NCBI RefSeq assembly: GCF_018323885.1
Contig: NZ_AP024585.1
Span: 2,914,001 to 2,978,000 of the forward strand
Direction: 5' to 3'
Length of the DNA stretch: 64,000 bases
Source: Citrobacter amalonaticus
Lineage (GTDB): Bacteria; Pseudomonadota; Gammaproteobacteria; Enterobacterales; Enterobacteriaceae
Shown: piece by piece, positions 9,359 to 24,594 of the stretch
How positions within the stretch are numbered: the stretch's first letter is position 1
Layout: each line of letters starts with the position of its first letter
Notes under the pieces: generated by a model
What the model saw: the letters and a program-made list of their open reading frames with translations, nothing else
Databases searched by the model: none
Told to the model about the DNA's origin: nothing
Translations under genes and position numbers: made by a program

Positions 9359-10288
9359 TTAAATGTTTGATTTTTCGCTATCGTCTTTTTTATAGATCCC
9401 CGCAATAGCACTATTTGCTAAAATCGCGTCCCGCCACCAGGCGCTGGCGAGCCCCGCCGTCTGCTCATTCCACCCCATCCATACTGGTTCAAAGAGAATT
9501 TGCGCCGCCACTTTTTTCTCGATCAGCGCCCCACTTTCCAGGAAGCGCTGCGCCAGATAACGCGGAAGATAACCGCATCCCAGACCGCTGATTTGCAGTT
9601 CCAGTTTGGTTTTAAAATCGAAGACGGTGATGGCCTCTTGATCGTCAAGCAGTTGCGTCGCCGTTGCAGCAGCGAGAGGCGAACTGTCGCCGACCACAAT
9701 CGCGCGATAGCGTTTGATGGTACTGCGGCTCAGCGGCTCGGCTTCTTCAGCCAGCGGATGGTGTGGCGCAACGGCGAAAATCTGTTCCAGCTCACCCAGG
9801 CGCGCAACGCTAAAGTCGCTGGATGAAGGAGGTTCATGCATCGCGCCAACAATAATATCCGCCCTGCCCTGGATCAGCGCATCCCACGATCCCCCCAACA
9901 CGCCATTAATGAATTTCAGGCGCGTGACGCTGTGGTGCTGATAAAAGGATTCAATCAGGGGGGCGAGCAGGGAAAAAGGAAAGGTATCGTCCACGCCGAT
10001 CACCAGTTCATTTTCCCAGCCTTCGTGGAGTTTTATCGCCTGCTTTTCCAGTTCCCGCACGGTATGCAGAACTTCTCGCCCTTTCTCTAACAGCATATGC
10101 CCCGTGCGCGTGAACCGGGCGCGATGGCCACTGCGATCGAGGATCTGAATGTTGAGGTCGCTTTCCAGACGGTGGACGGTATAGCTAAGAGCTGACGGCG
10201 TCTTATACAGTTTGGCGGACGCCGCCGCGAAGCTGCCCTCTTTCTCAAGGGCATCAAGGATGATGAGCACGTCCAGCAGTGGTTTCAT
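9359..10288 (-). CDS. yeeY: YeeY, LysR-family transcriptional regulator
   Basis: A 309-residue LysR-type regulator. The N-terminal winged helix-turn-helix covers about residues 1-65 (GSFAAASAKLYKTPSALSY then LESDLNIQILDRSG). The substrate-binding fold follows from about residue 90, with the GVDDTFPFSLLAPL opening typical of this family. Its effector and targets are not established. It lies between yeeZ upstream and plaP downstream, all leftward. Confidence 0.93.
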   Translation of the reverse strand: MKPLLDVLIILDALEKEGSFAAASAKLYKTPSALSYTVHRLESDLNIQILDRSGHRARFTRTGHMLLEKGREVLHTVRELEKQAIKLHEGWENELVIGVDDTFPFSLLAPLIESFYQHHSVTRLKFINGVLGGSWDALIQGRADIIVGAMHEPPSSSDFSVARLGELEQIFAVAPHHPLAEEAEPLSRSTIKRYRAIVVGDSSPLAAATATQLLDDQEAITVFDFKTKLELQISGLGCGYLPRYLAQRFLESGALIEKKVAAQILFEPVWMGWNEQTAGLASAWWRDAILANSAIAGIYKKDDSEKSNI

Positions 10289-10334
10289 ACACGCCCCCTT
10301 GCGTTGTATGGCGACTAACTGCTGGCGGTATGCA

Positions 10335-11159
10335 TTACTCCAACGGCATCACCAGCGGATCGGGATACTGGTATTCAAACCCAAGCTCATTACAAATCCG
10401 GCTGCCATCGATAATTTTACCTTTACCGTTATCCGCTGAATCGCGGAACTGCGGCGGCTCCATTCCCAACAGACGCGCCATCTGCGGATAAAACACATTG
10501 CGTGCAGGATGCGAAGGCGCACATATATTATAGATGTGTCCCCCTTTCGGTGCCTGTAACAGCAGCGTAATGGCGGCAATCACATCTTCCAGATGCACCA
10601 GATTGACGCCGTGTTCGCCGTCAGGCGCGGTTTTGCCCGCGAAGAAGCGACCTGGATGACGCCCCGGCCCTACCAACCCGGCCAGTCGCAAGATATCAAC
10701 CGAGGTACCCGGTAAATTATGCAGCCAGTCTTCCAGCTCTTTTAACACACGGCCGCTGGCGGTGACCGGATTGCGCGGGGTTCCCTCTTTTACCGTCCCC
10801 TGGACATCACCATAGACGGAGGTCGAACTGGTAAAGATAATGCGCGGAATACGATACGCCAGCGCGCTGTCCACCAGCTCCTGCATCGCCTGCAAATAGA
10901 AGTCCTCTCCCGGACCGCTGCGTCGAGCCGGTAAGGTAATCACCAGCGCATCGACATCCATCAGCGCATCCAGATCGTCTGTTTCACACACCAATTCAGG
11001 CTCGAGCCGTAGCGGATATCCTTCGATCCCGCTCATTCTGGCCGCTTCCACGCCATCCTGGGTGGTTTTGCTCCCCGTCACCTGCCAGCCTCTGGCAGCG
11101 AGCTGCATCGCCAGCGGCATGCCTAACCATCCTAAACCGACAACTGCGACCTTTTTCAT
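10335..11159 (-). CDS. yeeZ: YeeZ, NAD(P)-binding epimerase/dehydratase-like protein
   Basis: A 274-residue Rossmann-fold protein, the same length as E. coli YeeZ. The dinucleotide-binding motif VGLGWLGMPLA is at residues 7-17. FTSSTSVYGD near residue 110 resembles the SDR catalytic region, but the usual Tyr-x3-Lys pair is not obvious, so it belongs to the atypical extended SDR group. The substrate is unknown. It is divergent from the his operon, whose promoter lies just upstream. Confidence 0.9.
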   Translation of the reverse strand: MKKVAVVGLGWLGMPLAMQLAARGWQVTGSKTTQDGVEAARMSGIEGYPLRLEPELVCETDDLDALMDVDALVITLPARRSGPGEDFYLQAMQELVDSALAYRIPRIIFTSSTSVYGDVQGTVKEGTPRNPVTASGRVLKELEDWLHNLPGTSVDILRLAGLVGPGRHPGRFFAGKTAPDGEHGVNLVHLEDVIAAITLLLQAPKGGHIYNICAPSHPARNVFYPQMARLLGMEPPQFRDSADNGKGKIIDGSRICNELGFEYQYPDPLVMPLE

Positions 11160-11253
11160 CCGTTTTCTCCTGACTCCAGCACTATGTCTATAAGGCTACG
11201 CCAGCGTTTTAAGACTGACAATTCATACTATAAATAGGAATTAAAAAAAGCGC

Positions 11254-11283
11254 TTGCTTTAAGGCGTTAAAGTGGTTTAGGTT
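11254..11283 (+). promoter_or_regulatory. his operon promoter
   Basis: A -35 like TTGCTT (11254-11259) and a -10 like TAGGTT (11278-11283) are 18 bases apart, about 40 bases before the hisL start codon. The arrangement matches the recalled E. coli/Salmonella his promoter, which is ppGpp-responsive. Confidence 0.75.
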
Positions 11284-11321
11284 AAAAGGCATCACATGAA
11301 TAAGCATTCATCGAGAATTTT

Positions 11322-11372
11322 ATGACACGCGTTCAATTTAAACATCACCATCATCACCATCATCCTGACTAG
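11322..11372 (+). CDS. hisL: HisL, his operon leader peptide
   Basis: A 16-codon leader encoding MTRVQFKHHHHHHHPD with seven consecutive histidine codons. It is identical in design to the E. coli and Salmonella leader. Ribosome stalling at the His codons when charged tRNA-His is scarce prevents formation of the terminator downstream and lets transcription enter hisG. Confidence 0.97.
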   Translation: MTRVQFKHHHHHHHPD

Positions 11373-11435
11373 TCTTTCAGGCGATGTGTGCTGGGAGACA
11401 TTCAGATCTTCCAGTGGTGCATGAACGCATGAGAA

Positions 11436-11471
11436 AGCCCCCGGAAGATCATCTTCCGGGGGCTTTTTTTT
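11436..11471 (+). terminator. his attenuator terminator
   Basis: A strong GC-rich hairpin (arms AGCCCCCGGAAGAT / ATCTTCCGGGGGCT) is followed by eight T residues, 64 bases after the hisL stop and 47 bases before hisG. It is the terminator arm of the classic his attenuation switch. The competing arms lie between 11340 and 11435. Confidence 0.96.
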
Positions 11472-11517
11472 GGCGCGAAATTCAGACAGGTTCAGACAGG
11501 ATAAAGAGGAAAAGAGA

Positions 11518-12417
11518 ATGTTAGACAACAGCCGTTTACGCATAGCTATTCAGAAATCAGGTCGTTTGAGCGATGACTCACGCGAATTACTCGCCCGCTG
11601 TGGGATTAAAATTAATTTACACACTCAGCGCCTGATTGCGATGGCAGAGAATATGCCAATTGATATTCTGCGTGTGCGTGACGACGATATCCCCGGTCTG
11701 GTGATGGACGGCGTGGTTGACCTGGGCATCATCGGTGAGAACGTTCTGGAAGAAGAACTGCTGAACCGCCGCGCCCAGGGTGAAGATCCGCGCTACTTTA
11801 CGCTGCGTCGTCTCGACTTTGGCGGTTGCCGCCTTTCCCTGGCAACGCCGGTGGATGAAGCCTGGGATGGCCCCGCCGCGCTGGATGGCAAGCGCATCGC
11901 CACCTCTTATCCGCACCTGCTCAAACGTTATCTCGACCAGAAAGGCGTCTCTTTTAAATCCTGCTTGCTGAACGGTTCTGTGGAAGTGGCTCCGCGCGCG
12001 GGCCTCGCCGATGCCATCTGCGATCTGGTCTCGACCGGCGCGACCCTGGAAGCCAACGGGCTGCGCGAAGTCGAAGTGATTTACCGTTCTAAAGCCTGTC
12101 TGATCCAGCGTGACGGTGAGATGACCGACGCCAAGCAGCAACTGGTCGATAAGCTGCTGACCCGTATTCAGGGCGTTATCCAGGCTCGCGAATCGAAATA
12201 CATCATGATGCACGCGCCAAGCGAGCGTCTGGAAGAGGTCATCGCGCTGCTGCCAGGCGCCGAACGCCCAACTATTCTGCCGCTGGCTGGCGATCAGCAA
12301 CGCGTGGCGATGCACATGGTCAGCAGCGAAACCCTGTTCTGGGAGACGATGGAAAAACTGAAAGCGCTCGGCGCCAGTTCGATTCTGGTGCTGCCAATTG
12401 AGAAGATGATGGAGTGA
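11518..12417 (+). CDS. hisG: HisG, ATP phosphoribosyltransferase
   Basis: HisG condenses ATP with PRPP in the first, histidine-feedback-inhibited step of histidine synthesis. The 299-residue long-form enzyme begins [11 protein letters not shown]. It carries the PRPP-binding [14 protein letters not shown] block near residues 180-190 and a C-terminal regulatory domain of about 75 residues. ATG 11518 follows AAAGAGGAAAAGAG. It is the first structural gene of the operon and its stop overlaps the GTG/ATG cluster before hisD. Confidence 0.97.
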   Translation: MLDNSRLRIAIQKSGRLSDDSRELLARCGIKINLHTQRLIAMAENMPIDILRVRDDDIPGLVMDGVVDLGIIGENVLEEELLNRRAQGEDPRYFTLRRLDFGGCRLSLATPVDEAWDGPAALDGKRIATSYPHLLKRYLDQKGVSFKSCLLNGSVEVAPRAGLADAICDLVSTGATLEANGLREVEVIYRSKACLIQRDGEMTDAKQQLVDKLLTRIQGVIQARESKYIMMHAPSERLEEVIALLPGAERPTILPLAGDQQRVAMHMVSSETLFWETMEKLKALGASSILVLPIEKMME

Positions 12418-12422
12418 TGGCC

Positions 12423-17945
<5,523 letters not shown>

Positions 17946-17952
<7 letters not shown>

Positions 17953-18557
17953 CAGAGCAACAACGCAGCCAACTGGACTGGAAAAAGACCGACGGACTGA
18001 TGCCTGCCGTCGTACAGCACGCGGTGTCCGGTGAAGTGTTGATGCTGGGCTATATGAACCCAGACGCGCTGGATAAAACCCTTGCAACCGGCAAAGTCAC
18101 CTTTTTCTCACGCACCAAACAGCGTCTGTGGACCAAAGGCGAGACGTCGGGCAACTTTCTGAACGTGGTCAGCATTGCGCCAGACTGTGATAACGATACC
18201 CTGCTGGTGCTGGTGAATCCTGTCGGACCCACCTGTCACAAAGGCACCAATAGCTGCTTCGGCGAGACCAGTCATCAGTGGCTGTTCTTGTATCAACTTG
18301 AACAACTACTCGCTGCACGCAAAACAGCCGACCCGGCAAGTTCCTATACCGCGAAACTGTATGCCAGCGGCACCAAGCGCATCGCACAAAAAGTGGGTGA
18401 AGAAGGTGTCGAAACCGCGCTGGCAGCCACGGTACATGACAAATTCGAACTGACCAACGAAGCATCGGATTTGATGTATCACCTGTTGGTCCTGCTGCAG
18501 GATCAGGATCTCGACCTGACGACGGTCATTGAGAACCTGCGCAAGCGCCATCAGTGA
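17946..18557 (+). CDS. hisI: HisI (HisIE), PR-AMP cyclohydrolase / PR-ATP pyrophosphohydrolase
   Basis: A 203-residue fusion catalysing steps 2 and 3. The N-terminal cyclohydrolase (about residues 1-115) has the WTKGETSGN motif and metal cysteines in [10 protein letters not shown] and [12 protein letters not shown]. The C-terminal pyrophosphohydrolase (about 115-203) has [13 protein letters not shown] and [14 protein letters not shown]. It is the last gene of the his operon and is followed by a strong terminator. Confidence 0.97.
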
Positions 18558-18570
18558 TCGTAAGGCGTAA

Positions 18571-18605
18571 AAAAACCGGGTCAGTTCAACTGGCCCGGTT
18601 TTTTA
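18571..18605. terminator. Bidirectional terminator between hisI and wzzB
   Basis: A hairpin with arms ACCGGGTCAGTT / AACTGGCCCGGT is flanked by a T-run on the right and an A-run on the left. It can therefore end both the rightward his transcript and the leftward wzzB transcript that meets it. Confidence 0.9.
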
Positions 18606-18619
18606 TTACATCAATTAAG

Positions 18620-19603
18620 TTACTGCGCTTTTGGCTTGTAGTTACGCAGCGCGTTACGCCCCAGCACCACGCCGGCACCAATCATTCCACCGAGCAGTGT
18701 CGCCAGTATCAGAGTGATCGTTTTTTTCGGGCTATCGCGACGAATCGGCAACGTCGGCTTCATCACATAGCGATAAGCATGAATACTGTCAGGCTGCACT
18801 TTCAGCGCCTTAACCGCTAAGAGATTCTGACGGGTCAGGTAGTAGTCATCCGAAAACGTTAGCGGGCGGGTCGCTTCGTTATTCACCATCGATGAAAGCG
18901 CATCGCTCCCCAGCATAAACATAGTGTCCTGGGAGACCTGATCGGCCTGCTGGACCTGCGGCAGCTTGATGTTGGCCTGTTTCGCAACGGAAAGCGCCTG
19001 GGTGATCTGGGCAATGCGCAGTGCTTTTTGTTCCTGAGCGACCTTTTCCTGCGCTACGAGTGAATGCTCTAAGTCAGAAGCACGTGTTTTAATGCTCATC
19101 GCGAGGTCAGTATTAATTTCTTTGGAGACCGCTTCATCAACCTGTTGAATGTACTGCGCCAGCGTTTTTTGCGCAGATTCAGCCGAGGTTGCCTGATAGG
19201 AAACTTTCAACGGAAGAGGCTGGCCTTTTACAGACGGGTCGATGGTCAGCTTCTCTGGCTGTTGCTGATTATCAAGCGTTTCAGAAAGCGCGGAAAATGC
19301 CGAGTTAAAACGTCCAATCACACCCGACTGAACATCGTTCACTTTTGGCGCATCCTGACCGTAAAGGATACTCATGGCATTGGTATACGTTGCCAACTGG
19401 CCAGCGTCAGGTTGAGTAATAATCGCCGTTGAGGTCCATTTTTCTTTCGCTACCGCCAGGTAACCCACGGCCAGAGCGATAGCCACAATAACGCAGATGA
19501 TTATTGTCACTTTACCGCGCCAAATCTGAATCACTAAGTCAATCAAATCAATCTGTTCCGGTTCGTTGCTGCGCCCGGATAGGTTGTTATTTTCCACTGT
19601 CAT
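18620..19603 (-). CDS. wzzB: WzzB, O-antigen chain-length regulator
   Basis: A 327-residue polysaccharide co-polymerase. A cytosolic N-terminus is followed by a first membrane helix (about residues 32-52), a large helical periplasmic domain, and a second membrane helix near the C-terminus preceded by the proline-rich MKPTLPIRRDSPKK segment. It sets the modal length of O-antigen polymer made by Wzy. ATG 19603 has AAGG at better spacing than the ATG three bases before it. It converges on hisI and stands apart from the O-antigen cluster. Confidence 0.95.
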   Translation of the reverse strand: MTVENNNLSGRSNEPEQIDLIDLVIQIWRGKVTIIICVIVAIALAVGYLAVAKEKWTSTAIITQPDAGQLATYTNAMSILYGQDAPKVNDVQSGVIGRFNSAFSALSETLDNQQQPEKLTIDPSVKGQPLPLKVSYQATSAESAQKTLAQYIQQVDEAVSKEINTDLAMSIKTRASDLEHSLVAQEKVAQEQKALRIAQITQALSVAKQANIKLPQVQQADQVSQDTMFMLGSDALSSMVNNEATRPLTFSDDYYLTRQNLLAVKALKVQPDSIHAYRYVMKPTLPIRRDSPKKTITLILATLLGGMIGAGVVLGRNALRNYKPKAQ

Positions 19604-19746
19604 CATTGCCTTAAACAAGAAAGCTCTAAACTCGCCACAGTTTATCGGGAAACGTAATTTATGCCATAGGAAATTTGACAAGATTGCGAAAATTCTGGTA
19701 GGTCTTTAACCCATTATCAGGGACTCCCTTCCCCTCAGTTGACTTA

Positions 19747-20913
19747 TCAATCACTACCGAAAAGGTCTCGGGTATAGACTTTCTCGAATACGTCTTTGAG
19801 TTCTTCAGCCATCCGGTTCGAGATAATGACGTCAGCCTGTTGTTTAAACTGTGTCAAATCACGCTCAATACGCGAATTGAAAAACATCTCTTCCTGCATC
19901 ACAGGTTCATAAATCACCACTTCCACACCTTTGGCTTTAATGCGCTTCATGATCCCCTGAATGGACGATGCGCGGAAGTTATCCGAGCCGCTTTTCATGA
20001 TCAGACGATATATCCCTACAATCTTTGGTTTTCTGGCGAGAATGGCATCAGCGATAAAGTCTTTACGAGTGCGGTTGGCATCAACGATCGCTGAAATAAT
20101 GTTATTCGGGACTGACTGATAATTAGCCAGAAGCTGCTTGGTATCCTTTGGCAGGCAATAACCGCCGTAACCAAATGAGGGATTGTTGTAGTGATTGCCA
20201 ATACGCGGATCCAGACAAACCCCCTCGATGATCTGGCGGGTATTTAAACCTAAACTTTCAGCGTAGCTATCGAGTTCGTTAAAATAGGCCACGCGCATCG
20301 CCAGATAGGTGTTGGCAAAAAGCTTGATCGCTTCTGCTTCGGTAGAATCTGTAAACAGCGTAGGAATATCTTGCTTCACCGCCCCTTCCTGAAGCAAAGC
20401 GGCAAACCGCTCTGCCCGTTCAGAGCGCTCGCCGATGACAATACGCGATGGATATAAGTTGTCATAGAGCGCCTTACCTTCACGCAGAAACTCCGGAGAA
20501 AAGATTACATTATTAACTCCCAGCCGTTCTTTAATAGCTCGAGTGAAGCCGACAGGAATTGTTGATTTGATAATCATTACTGCATTAGGATTAATTTCCA
20601 CTACATCGCGAATTACAGATTCTACACTTGAGGTATTAAAATAATTCGTCTTAGGGTCATAGTCTGTTGGGGTCGCAATTATAACGAAATCGGCATTTTG
20701 GTACGCATCGTATTTATCTGTCGTAGCACGAAAATTGAGTTCTTTAGTTGCCAGATACTCTTCAATCTCTTTATCGACAATTGGTGATTGCTTTCTGTTG
20801 AGCATATCCACTTTAGCCTGCACAATGTCCATTGCGACAACTTCGTGATTTTGCGCAATCAGAATGCCGTTTGAGAGGCCGACATAACCTGTTCCTGAAA
20901 TTGTTATCTTCAT
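19747..20913 (-). CDS. ugd: Ugd, UDP-glucose 6-dehydrogenase
   Basis: Ugd oxidises UDP-glucose to UDP-glucuronate, used for colanic acid and, in many enterics, for lipid A L-Ara4N modification. The 388-residue protein has the NAD-binding [14 protein letters not shown] start, FSPEFLREG near residue 145 and the catalytic cysteine in [15 protein letters not shown] near 250. The frame is open to 20940, but the family start is MKITISG at 20913. It is preceded by a 26-base palindrome. Confidence 0.96.
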   Translation of the reverse strand: MKITISGTGYVGLSNGILIAQNHEVVAMDIVQAKVDMLNRKQSPIVDKEIEEYLATKELNFRATTDKYDAYQNADFVIIATPTDYDPKTNYFNTSSVESVIRDVVEINPNAVMIIKSTIPVGFTRAIKERLGVNNVIFSPEFLREGKALYDNLYPSRIVIGERSERAERFAALLQEGAVKQDIPTLFTDSTEAEAIKLFANTYLAMRVAYFNELDSYAESLGLNTRQIIEGVCLDPRIGNHYNNPSFGYGGYCLPKDTKQLLANYQSVPNNIISAIVDANRTRKDFIADAILARKPKIVGIYRLIMKSGSDNFRASSIQGIMKRIKAKGVEVVIYEPVMQEEMFFNSRIERDLTQFKQQADVIISNRMAEELKDVFEKVYTRDLFGSD

Positions 20914-20962
20914 TAGCTCTGACTTCTTCTGGTTAAACATGTTGAGGGCTCTAAAGCACCCA

Positions 20963-20988
20963 ACAACCTATACAATTGTAGGGGTTGT
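20963..20988. repeat. 26-base palindrome upstream of ugd
   Basis: A near-perfect dyad: outer arms ACAACC / GGTTGT and inner arms TACAA / TTGTA, with only the two bases between them unmatched. It is centred about 62 bases upstream of the ugd start codon, in the likely promoter or leader region, and has no T-run, so it is unlikely to be a terminator. It could be an operator. No named regulator motif is recognised. Confidence 0.6.
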
Positions 20989-21104
20989 AACCCTAATGCT
21001 GATTCCCTGTCAAGGTAAGGAGGTGGGTAGAAAAGCGCGTATTATAACCCTCCTTTTCTTAGTTCTATGTTCTTTCTCCCCCGGTGATATAGGTCTTCGC
21101 ACAA

Positions 21105-21133
21105 TAAAAAAGCCCGAAGGGTCTCTTCGGGCT
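21105..21133 (-). terminator. Rho-independent terminator after gnd
   Basis: On the minus strand, the stem AGCCCGAAG / CTTCGGGCT is followed by six T residues. It starts 28 bases after the gnd stop and separates gnd from ugd. Confidence 0.9.
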
Positions 21134-21160
21134 TTGCTCCAAACTTGGGACTGAATCAGA

Positions 21161-22567
21161 TTAATCCAACCATTCCGTATGGAATACGCCTTCTTTATCA
21201 GTACGCTTATAGGTATGCGCACCGAAGTAATCACGTTGTGCCTGGATCAGGTTAGCTGGCAATACTTCAGCACGATAGCTGTCATAGTAGGCAACGGCCG
21301 CAGAGAAGGTCGGTACCGGGATGCCATTCTGAACAGCGTAGGCAACAACATCACGCAGCGCCTGCTGATATTCATCAGCGATGTTCTTGAAGTACGGATC
21401 TAAGAGCAGATTGGCAATGCCTGCATTCTTCGCGTAGGCGTCCGTGATCTTCTGCAGGAACTGCGCACGAATAATGCAGCCTGCACGGAAAATCTTCGCG
21501 ATTTCACCGTAATTCAGATCCCAGTTGTACTCGTCGGACGCCGCACGCAGCTGAGAGAAGCCCTGCGCGTAGGAAACGATTTTGCCGAGGTACAGTGCAC
21601 GACGAACTTTCTCAATAAACTCGACTTTATCACCCGCAGGCTGCGCTTTCGGACCGGTCAGGACCTTAGAAGCCGCCACACGCTGGTCTTTCAGCGAGGA
21701 GATGTAACGCGCAAAAACGGATTCAGTGATCAAAGACAGCGGTTCGCCGAGATCCAGAGAACTTTGGCTTGTCCACTTACCGGTACCTTTGTTTGCCGCT
21801 TCGTCCAGAATGACATCAACGAGGTATTTACCCTCTTCATCTTTTTTGGTGAAGATGTCTTTAGTGATGTCAATCAGGTAGCTGCTAAGCTCGCCGTTGT
21901 TCCATTCCGTAAAGGTGCTGGCCAGCTCTTCATTAGAGAGATTCAGGCCGCCTTTCAGCAGAGAATAGGCTTCAGCGATGAGCTGCATATCGCCATATTC
22001 GATACCGTTGTGAACCATTTTCACGTAATGGCCTGCGCCATCAGCACCGATGTAAGTCACGCAAGGCTCGCCATCCTCAGCGACTGCTGCGATCTTCGTC
22101 AGAATCGGTGCCACCAGTTCGTAGGCTTCTTTCTGCCCACCCGGCATGATAGACGGCCCTTTCAGCGCACCTTCCTCACCACCGGAAACACCGGTGCCGA
22201 TGAAGTTGAAACCTTCAGCAGAAAGTTCACGGTTACGACGAATGGTGTCCTGGAAGAAAGTATTACCACCATCAATGATGATATCGCCTTTATCCAGATA
22301 CGGTTTCAGAGAATCAATAGCAGCATCGGTACCCGCGCCTGCTTTCACCATTAACAGGATGCGACGAGGCGTTTCGAGGGATTCAACAAACTCTTTCACC
22401 GTGTAGTAAGGCACCAGTTTCTTGCCAGGGTTTTCGGCAATCACTTCTTCGGTCTTTTCACGGGAGCGGTTGAACACGGAGACGGTATAACCACGGCTCT
22501 CGATGTTGAGCGCCAGGTTGCGCCCCATCACTGCCATACCGACGACGCCGATCTGTTGCTTAGACAT
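21161..22567 (-). CDS. gnd: Gnd, 6-phosphogluconate dehydrogenase (decarboxylating)
   Basis: A 468-residue pentose phosphate pathway enzyme converting 6-phosphogluconate to ribulose 5-phosphate with NADP. It has [19 protein letters not shown] for NADP, GGNTFF, the substrate-binding [16 protein letters not shown] and the catalytic lysine region [14 protein letters not shown] near residue 180. AGGAG lies 7 bases from the start. It abuts the O-antigen cluster (53-base gap); gnd is a known recombination hotspot beside O-antigen loci. Confidence 0.97.
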   Translation of the reverse strand: MSKQQIGVVGMAVMGRNLALNIESRGYTVSVFNRSREKTEEVIAENPGKKLVPYYTVKEFVESLETPRRILLMVKAGAGTDAAIDSLKPYLDKGDIIIDGGNTFFQDTIRRNRELSAEGFNFIGTGVSGGEEGALKGPSIMPGGQKEAYELVAPILTKIAAVAEDGEPCVTYIGADGAGHYVKMVHNGIEYGDMQLIAEAYSLLKGGLNLSNEELASTFTEWNNGELSSYLIDITKDIFTKKDEEGKYLVDVILDEAANKGTGKWTSQSSLDLGEPLSLITESVFARYISSLKDQRVAASKVLTGPKAQPAGDKVEFIEKVRRALYLGKIVSYAQGFSQLRAASDEYNWDLNYGEIAKIFRAGCIIRAQFLQKITDAYAKNAGIANLLLDPYFKNIADEYQQALRDVVAYAVQNGIPVPTFSAAVAYYDSYRAEVLPANLIQAQRDYFGAHTYKRTDKEGVFHTEWLD

Positions 22568-22620
22568 TACATACTCCTGTCAGGTGTGGTCACCGCGCGA
22601 CGTATGCGCGGAATTATTAA

Positions 22621-23079
22621 TTAGCACTTATTATTGATAAATTGTATTATTTCGTCAAATTTAAAAAAAAGATCTTTATCATAAGGTATTGGTGAAAAGG
22701 TGGATACTTTTTCCATTGCTGAATTTAGTTCAGATAAATTCCATACCACTAGAGCATGCTGATGTTGACTCATAAATGCTGCTATATCATTTTGATGTTT
22801 ATCGATACGTTCTAGATTCGGTACAATTATAATTTTCTTTCTTAGCTCCAATAAGCGATATATAGAGCCTGCCCCAGCATGGGTAATAACAACATCAGCC
22901 CAATCGTAGTAATGATCAATATCAGAGACAAATGAGATATATTCACCATTATTAGGTACATAACTTCCATCAGCAATCTGGAATATAAAGTTATTGAGTT
23001 TATTATCTAAAGCATATTTATCAGCGGCCCTTATAAGTGAATCAAACTTAGTCGTGCCAACTGTTATAAAGTATTTCAT
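22621..23079 (-). CDS. Alg13/PssE-like glycosyltransferase subunit
   Basis: A 152-residue protein resembling the C-terminal UDP-sugar-binding half of GT28 enzymes, as in Alg13 and bacterial PssE. It begins MKYFITVGTTKFDSLI. It has the VVITHAGAGSI motif near residues 62-72, which binds the nucleotide sugar, and a VPNLERIDKHQNDIA segment, like the GGxxE/N-Q motif of MurG-type enzymes. It probably works with the Alg14-like protein encoded immediately upstream (4-base overlap) as a two-part transferase adding one sugar to the O unit. Last gene of the O-antigen cluster; AT-rich. Sugar specificity cannot be read. Confidence 0.85.
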   Translation of the reverse strand: MKYFITVGTTKFDSLIRAADKYALDNKLNNFIFQIADGSYVPNNGEYISFVSDIDHYYDWADVVITHAGAGSIYRLLELRKKIIIVPNLERIDKHQNDIAAFMSQHQHALVVWNLSELNSAMEKVSTFSPIPYDKDLFFKFDEIIQFINNKC

Positions 23080-23564
23080 AGTTTTCCTGAGTATATTCCT
23101 TTTTTATACTTAGCGCATAAACTTTTATTTTGTACGTAAAACCGATCAGCTATATAATACATAAAAAATCCCGTCAAAGATTTTGAGTTAAATCTTGACC
23201 ATGTTTCAATATGTATAACTTTGGCACCAAATAGCTTAAAAAAAAATGCTGTCATTACTGAAATTCCTGGCCCGTTGGAAATTACACATCTTATTTTATG
23301 TTGCTTTTTTATTTTAAATAAGGTCAATAAAATCTTAAAAGGGCCAATGTTCTTAAAAATTTCAAAGTTGCTATTTTTTTTTCTGATTTCTCCAGTTATA
23401 TAGTGAGCATCGGACCAATCCGGACACCTGCAATTATCTGAAATTGATATAATCTGAAAGCCACTTAATCCAGGCTTAAGTATTCGTGCCAACCTCTCTG
23501 CCTGTGCAGAATGCCCGCCTACTCCATAACTAAAAATGACGGCAGTTTTACTACTTAAACACAT
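23076..23564 (-). CDS. Alg14/PssD-like glycosyltransferase subunit
   Basis: A 162-residue protein resembling the lipid-binding N-terminal half of GT28 enzymes (Alg14, PssD, EpsE/CpsF types). It has SYGVGGHSAQAERLARIL near the start, the RCVISNGPGISVM segment typical of Alg14 (normally STGAGxA), and HIETWSR. ATG 23564 has AAGGGG 7 bases upstream and is preferred to the ATG at 23588. The gene overlaps the end of the upstream GT4 gene by 14 bases and the downstream Alg13-like gene by 4. Confidence 0.85.
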   Translation of the reverse strand: MCLSSKTAVIFSYGVGGHSAQAERLARILKPGLSGFQIISISDNCRCPDWSDAHYITGEIRKKNSNFEIFKNIGPFKILLTLFKIKKQHKIRCVISNGPGISVMTAFFFKLFGAKVIHIETWSRFNSKSLTGFFMYYIADRFYVQNKSLCAKYKKGIYSGKL

Positions 23565-24594
23565 CGATAAACCCCTTGCATACAACATCTCGAGAATACA
23601 ATTTCTCTACTAGATGAGAATTCGACCGCGAAATGTTAACATTATCATTTGAAATGATATGCTGCACTCCAAAATTTATAGCCTCAGGAGTAAAATCCTT
23701 AATGACTTCAAACTCAAAACCACACTTCAATAATTCATTAAATGCATCTATAGGTGATAATAATACTGATGTTCCACATGCAAGTGCCTCTAAGGGTACG
23801 AGTCCTAGACTTTCACTTGATGATGGGTAGACCAGAATAGCTATTTCTTTGTACCATTGAGCTAACTCAATTTGATTCATACTCTCGGAAAAGGTAACTC
23901 TATCTCCAAGTCCAAGTTCATTGACTAATATCTTTAGACTATGCTCGCAGCTACCAGAACCGACTATACTTAACTTTAAATCATTTAGCACAAGTGATTT
24001 TATTAATAAATCAACATTCTTCGTTTTCTCAAGCCGTCCTGCATAACCTAGCATACCTGTTTTTTTACTGTCTGTGTCTGAATAGTTAAATACTTGGGTA
24101 TCTACCCCTCCCGATGGGAAAATCACTATCTTATTGGAGTTTAGTGAATAGCTATCTGAAATAAATTTTTTATAACTATTAGAGGGTGCAAAAACAACTG
24201 TCGAAATAAAAAGCATCTTTTTTGACAAGAATCTTTTTATTTTAAAGAATATTCCAGACGTACCATTTAATTTTTTTATATCACCGCCATGAGCATGACT
24301 GTATATAATTATTTTACGAATTCGATTAAAAACTATAATCGGTAGCGCAACATGAGAGATATAGTGAGCATAGACGATATCATATTTTTTAAACATCAGC
24401 CCCCAAAAAACCCTAAAATAGAATAAAAAGTACGATAATATTTTTGATGGTTTACTACTATACTTTCTATCAATTACTATTTTATCGACTTCATGATGAT
24501 TCAAAAGTAATATGTCTTCTATATTCTTTACAAAAACACCTAAGGAGGGATGGCTATTGCTTGGATACATATTTGATATTAATAATATCTTCAT
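23551..24594 (-). CDS. GT4-family glycosyltransferase of the O-antigen cluster
   Basis: A 347-residue GT-B enzyme. The C-terminal nucleotide-sugar domain has GYAGRLEKTKNVDLLIKSL near residues 180-198 and an E-x7-E motif in SSSESLGLVPLEALACGTS near 260. The N-terminal half is the acceptor domain and contains a conserved HAHGGDI. GT4 enzymes are retaining transferases; the sugar added here is unknown. Translationally coupled to the GT25 gene (4-base overlap). AT-rich like its neighbours. Confidence 0.88.
   Translation of the reverse strand: MKILLISNMYPSNSHPSLGVFVKNIEDILLLNHHEVDKIVIDRKYSSKPSKILSYFLFYFRVFWGLMFKKYDIVYAHYISHVALPIIVFNRIRKIIIYSHAHGGDIKKLNGTSGIFFKIKRFLSKKMLFISTVVFAPSNSYKKFISDSYSLNSNKIVIFPSGGVDTQVFNYSDTDSKKTGMLGYAGRLEKTKNVDLLIKSLVLNDLKLSIVGSGSCEHSLKILVNELGLGDRVTFSESMNQIELAQWYKEIAILVYPSSSESLGLVPLEALACGTSVLLSPIDAFNELLKCGFEFEVIKDFTPEAINFGVQHIISNDNVNISRSNSHLVEKLYSRDVVCKGFIDVFK

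Noticed and set aside
11343..11363. Tandem CAT/CAC triplets that look like a microsatellite
   Set aside because: These are the seven His codons of the hisL leader peptide.
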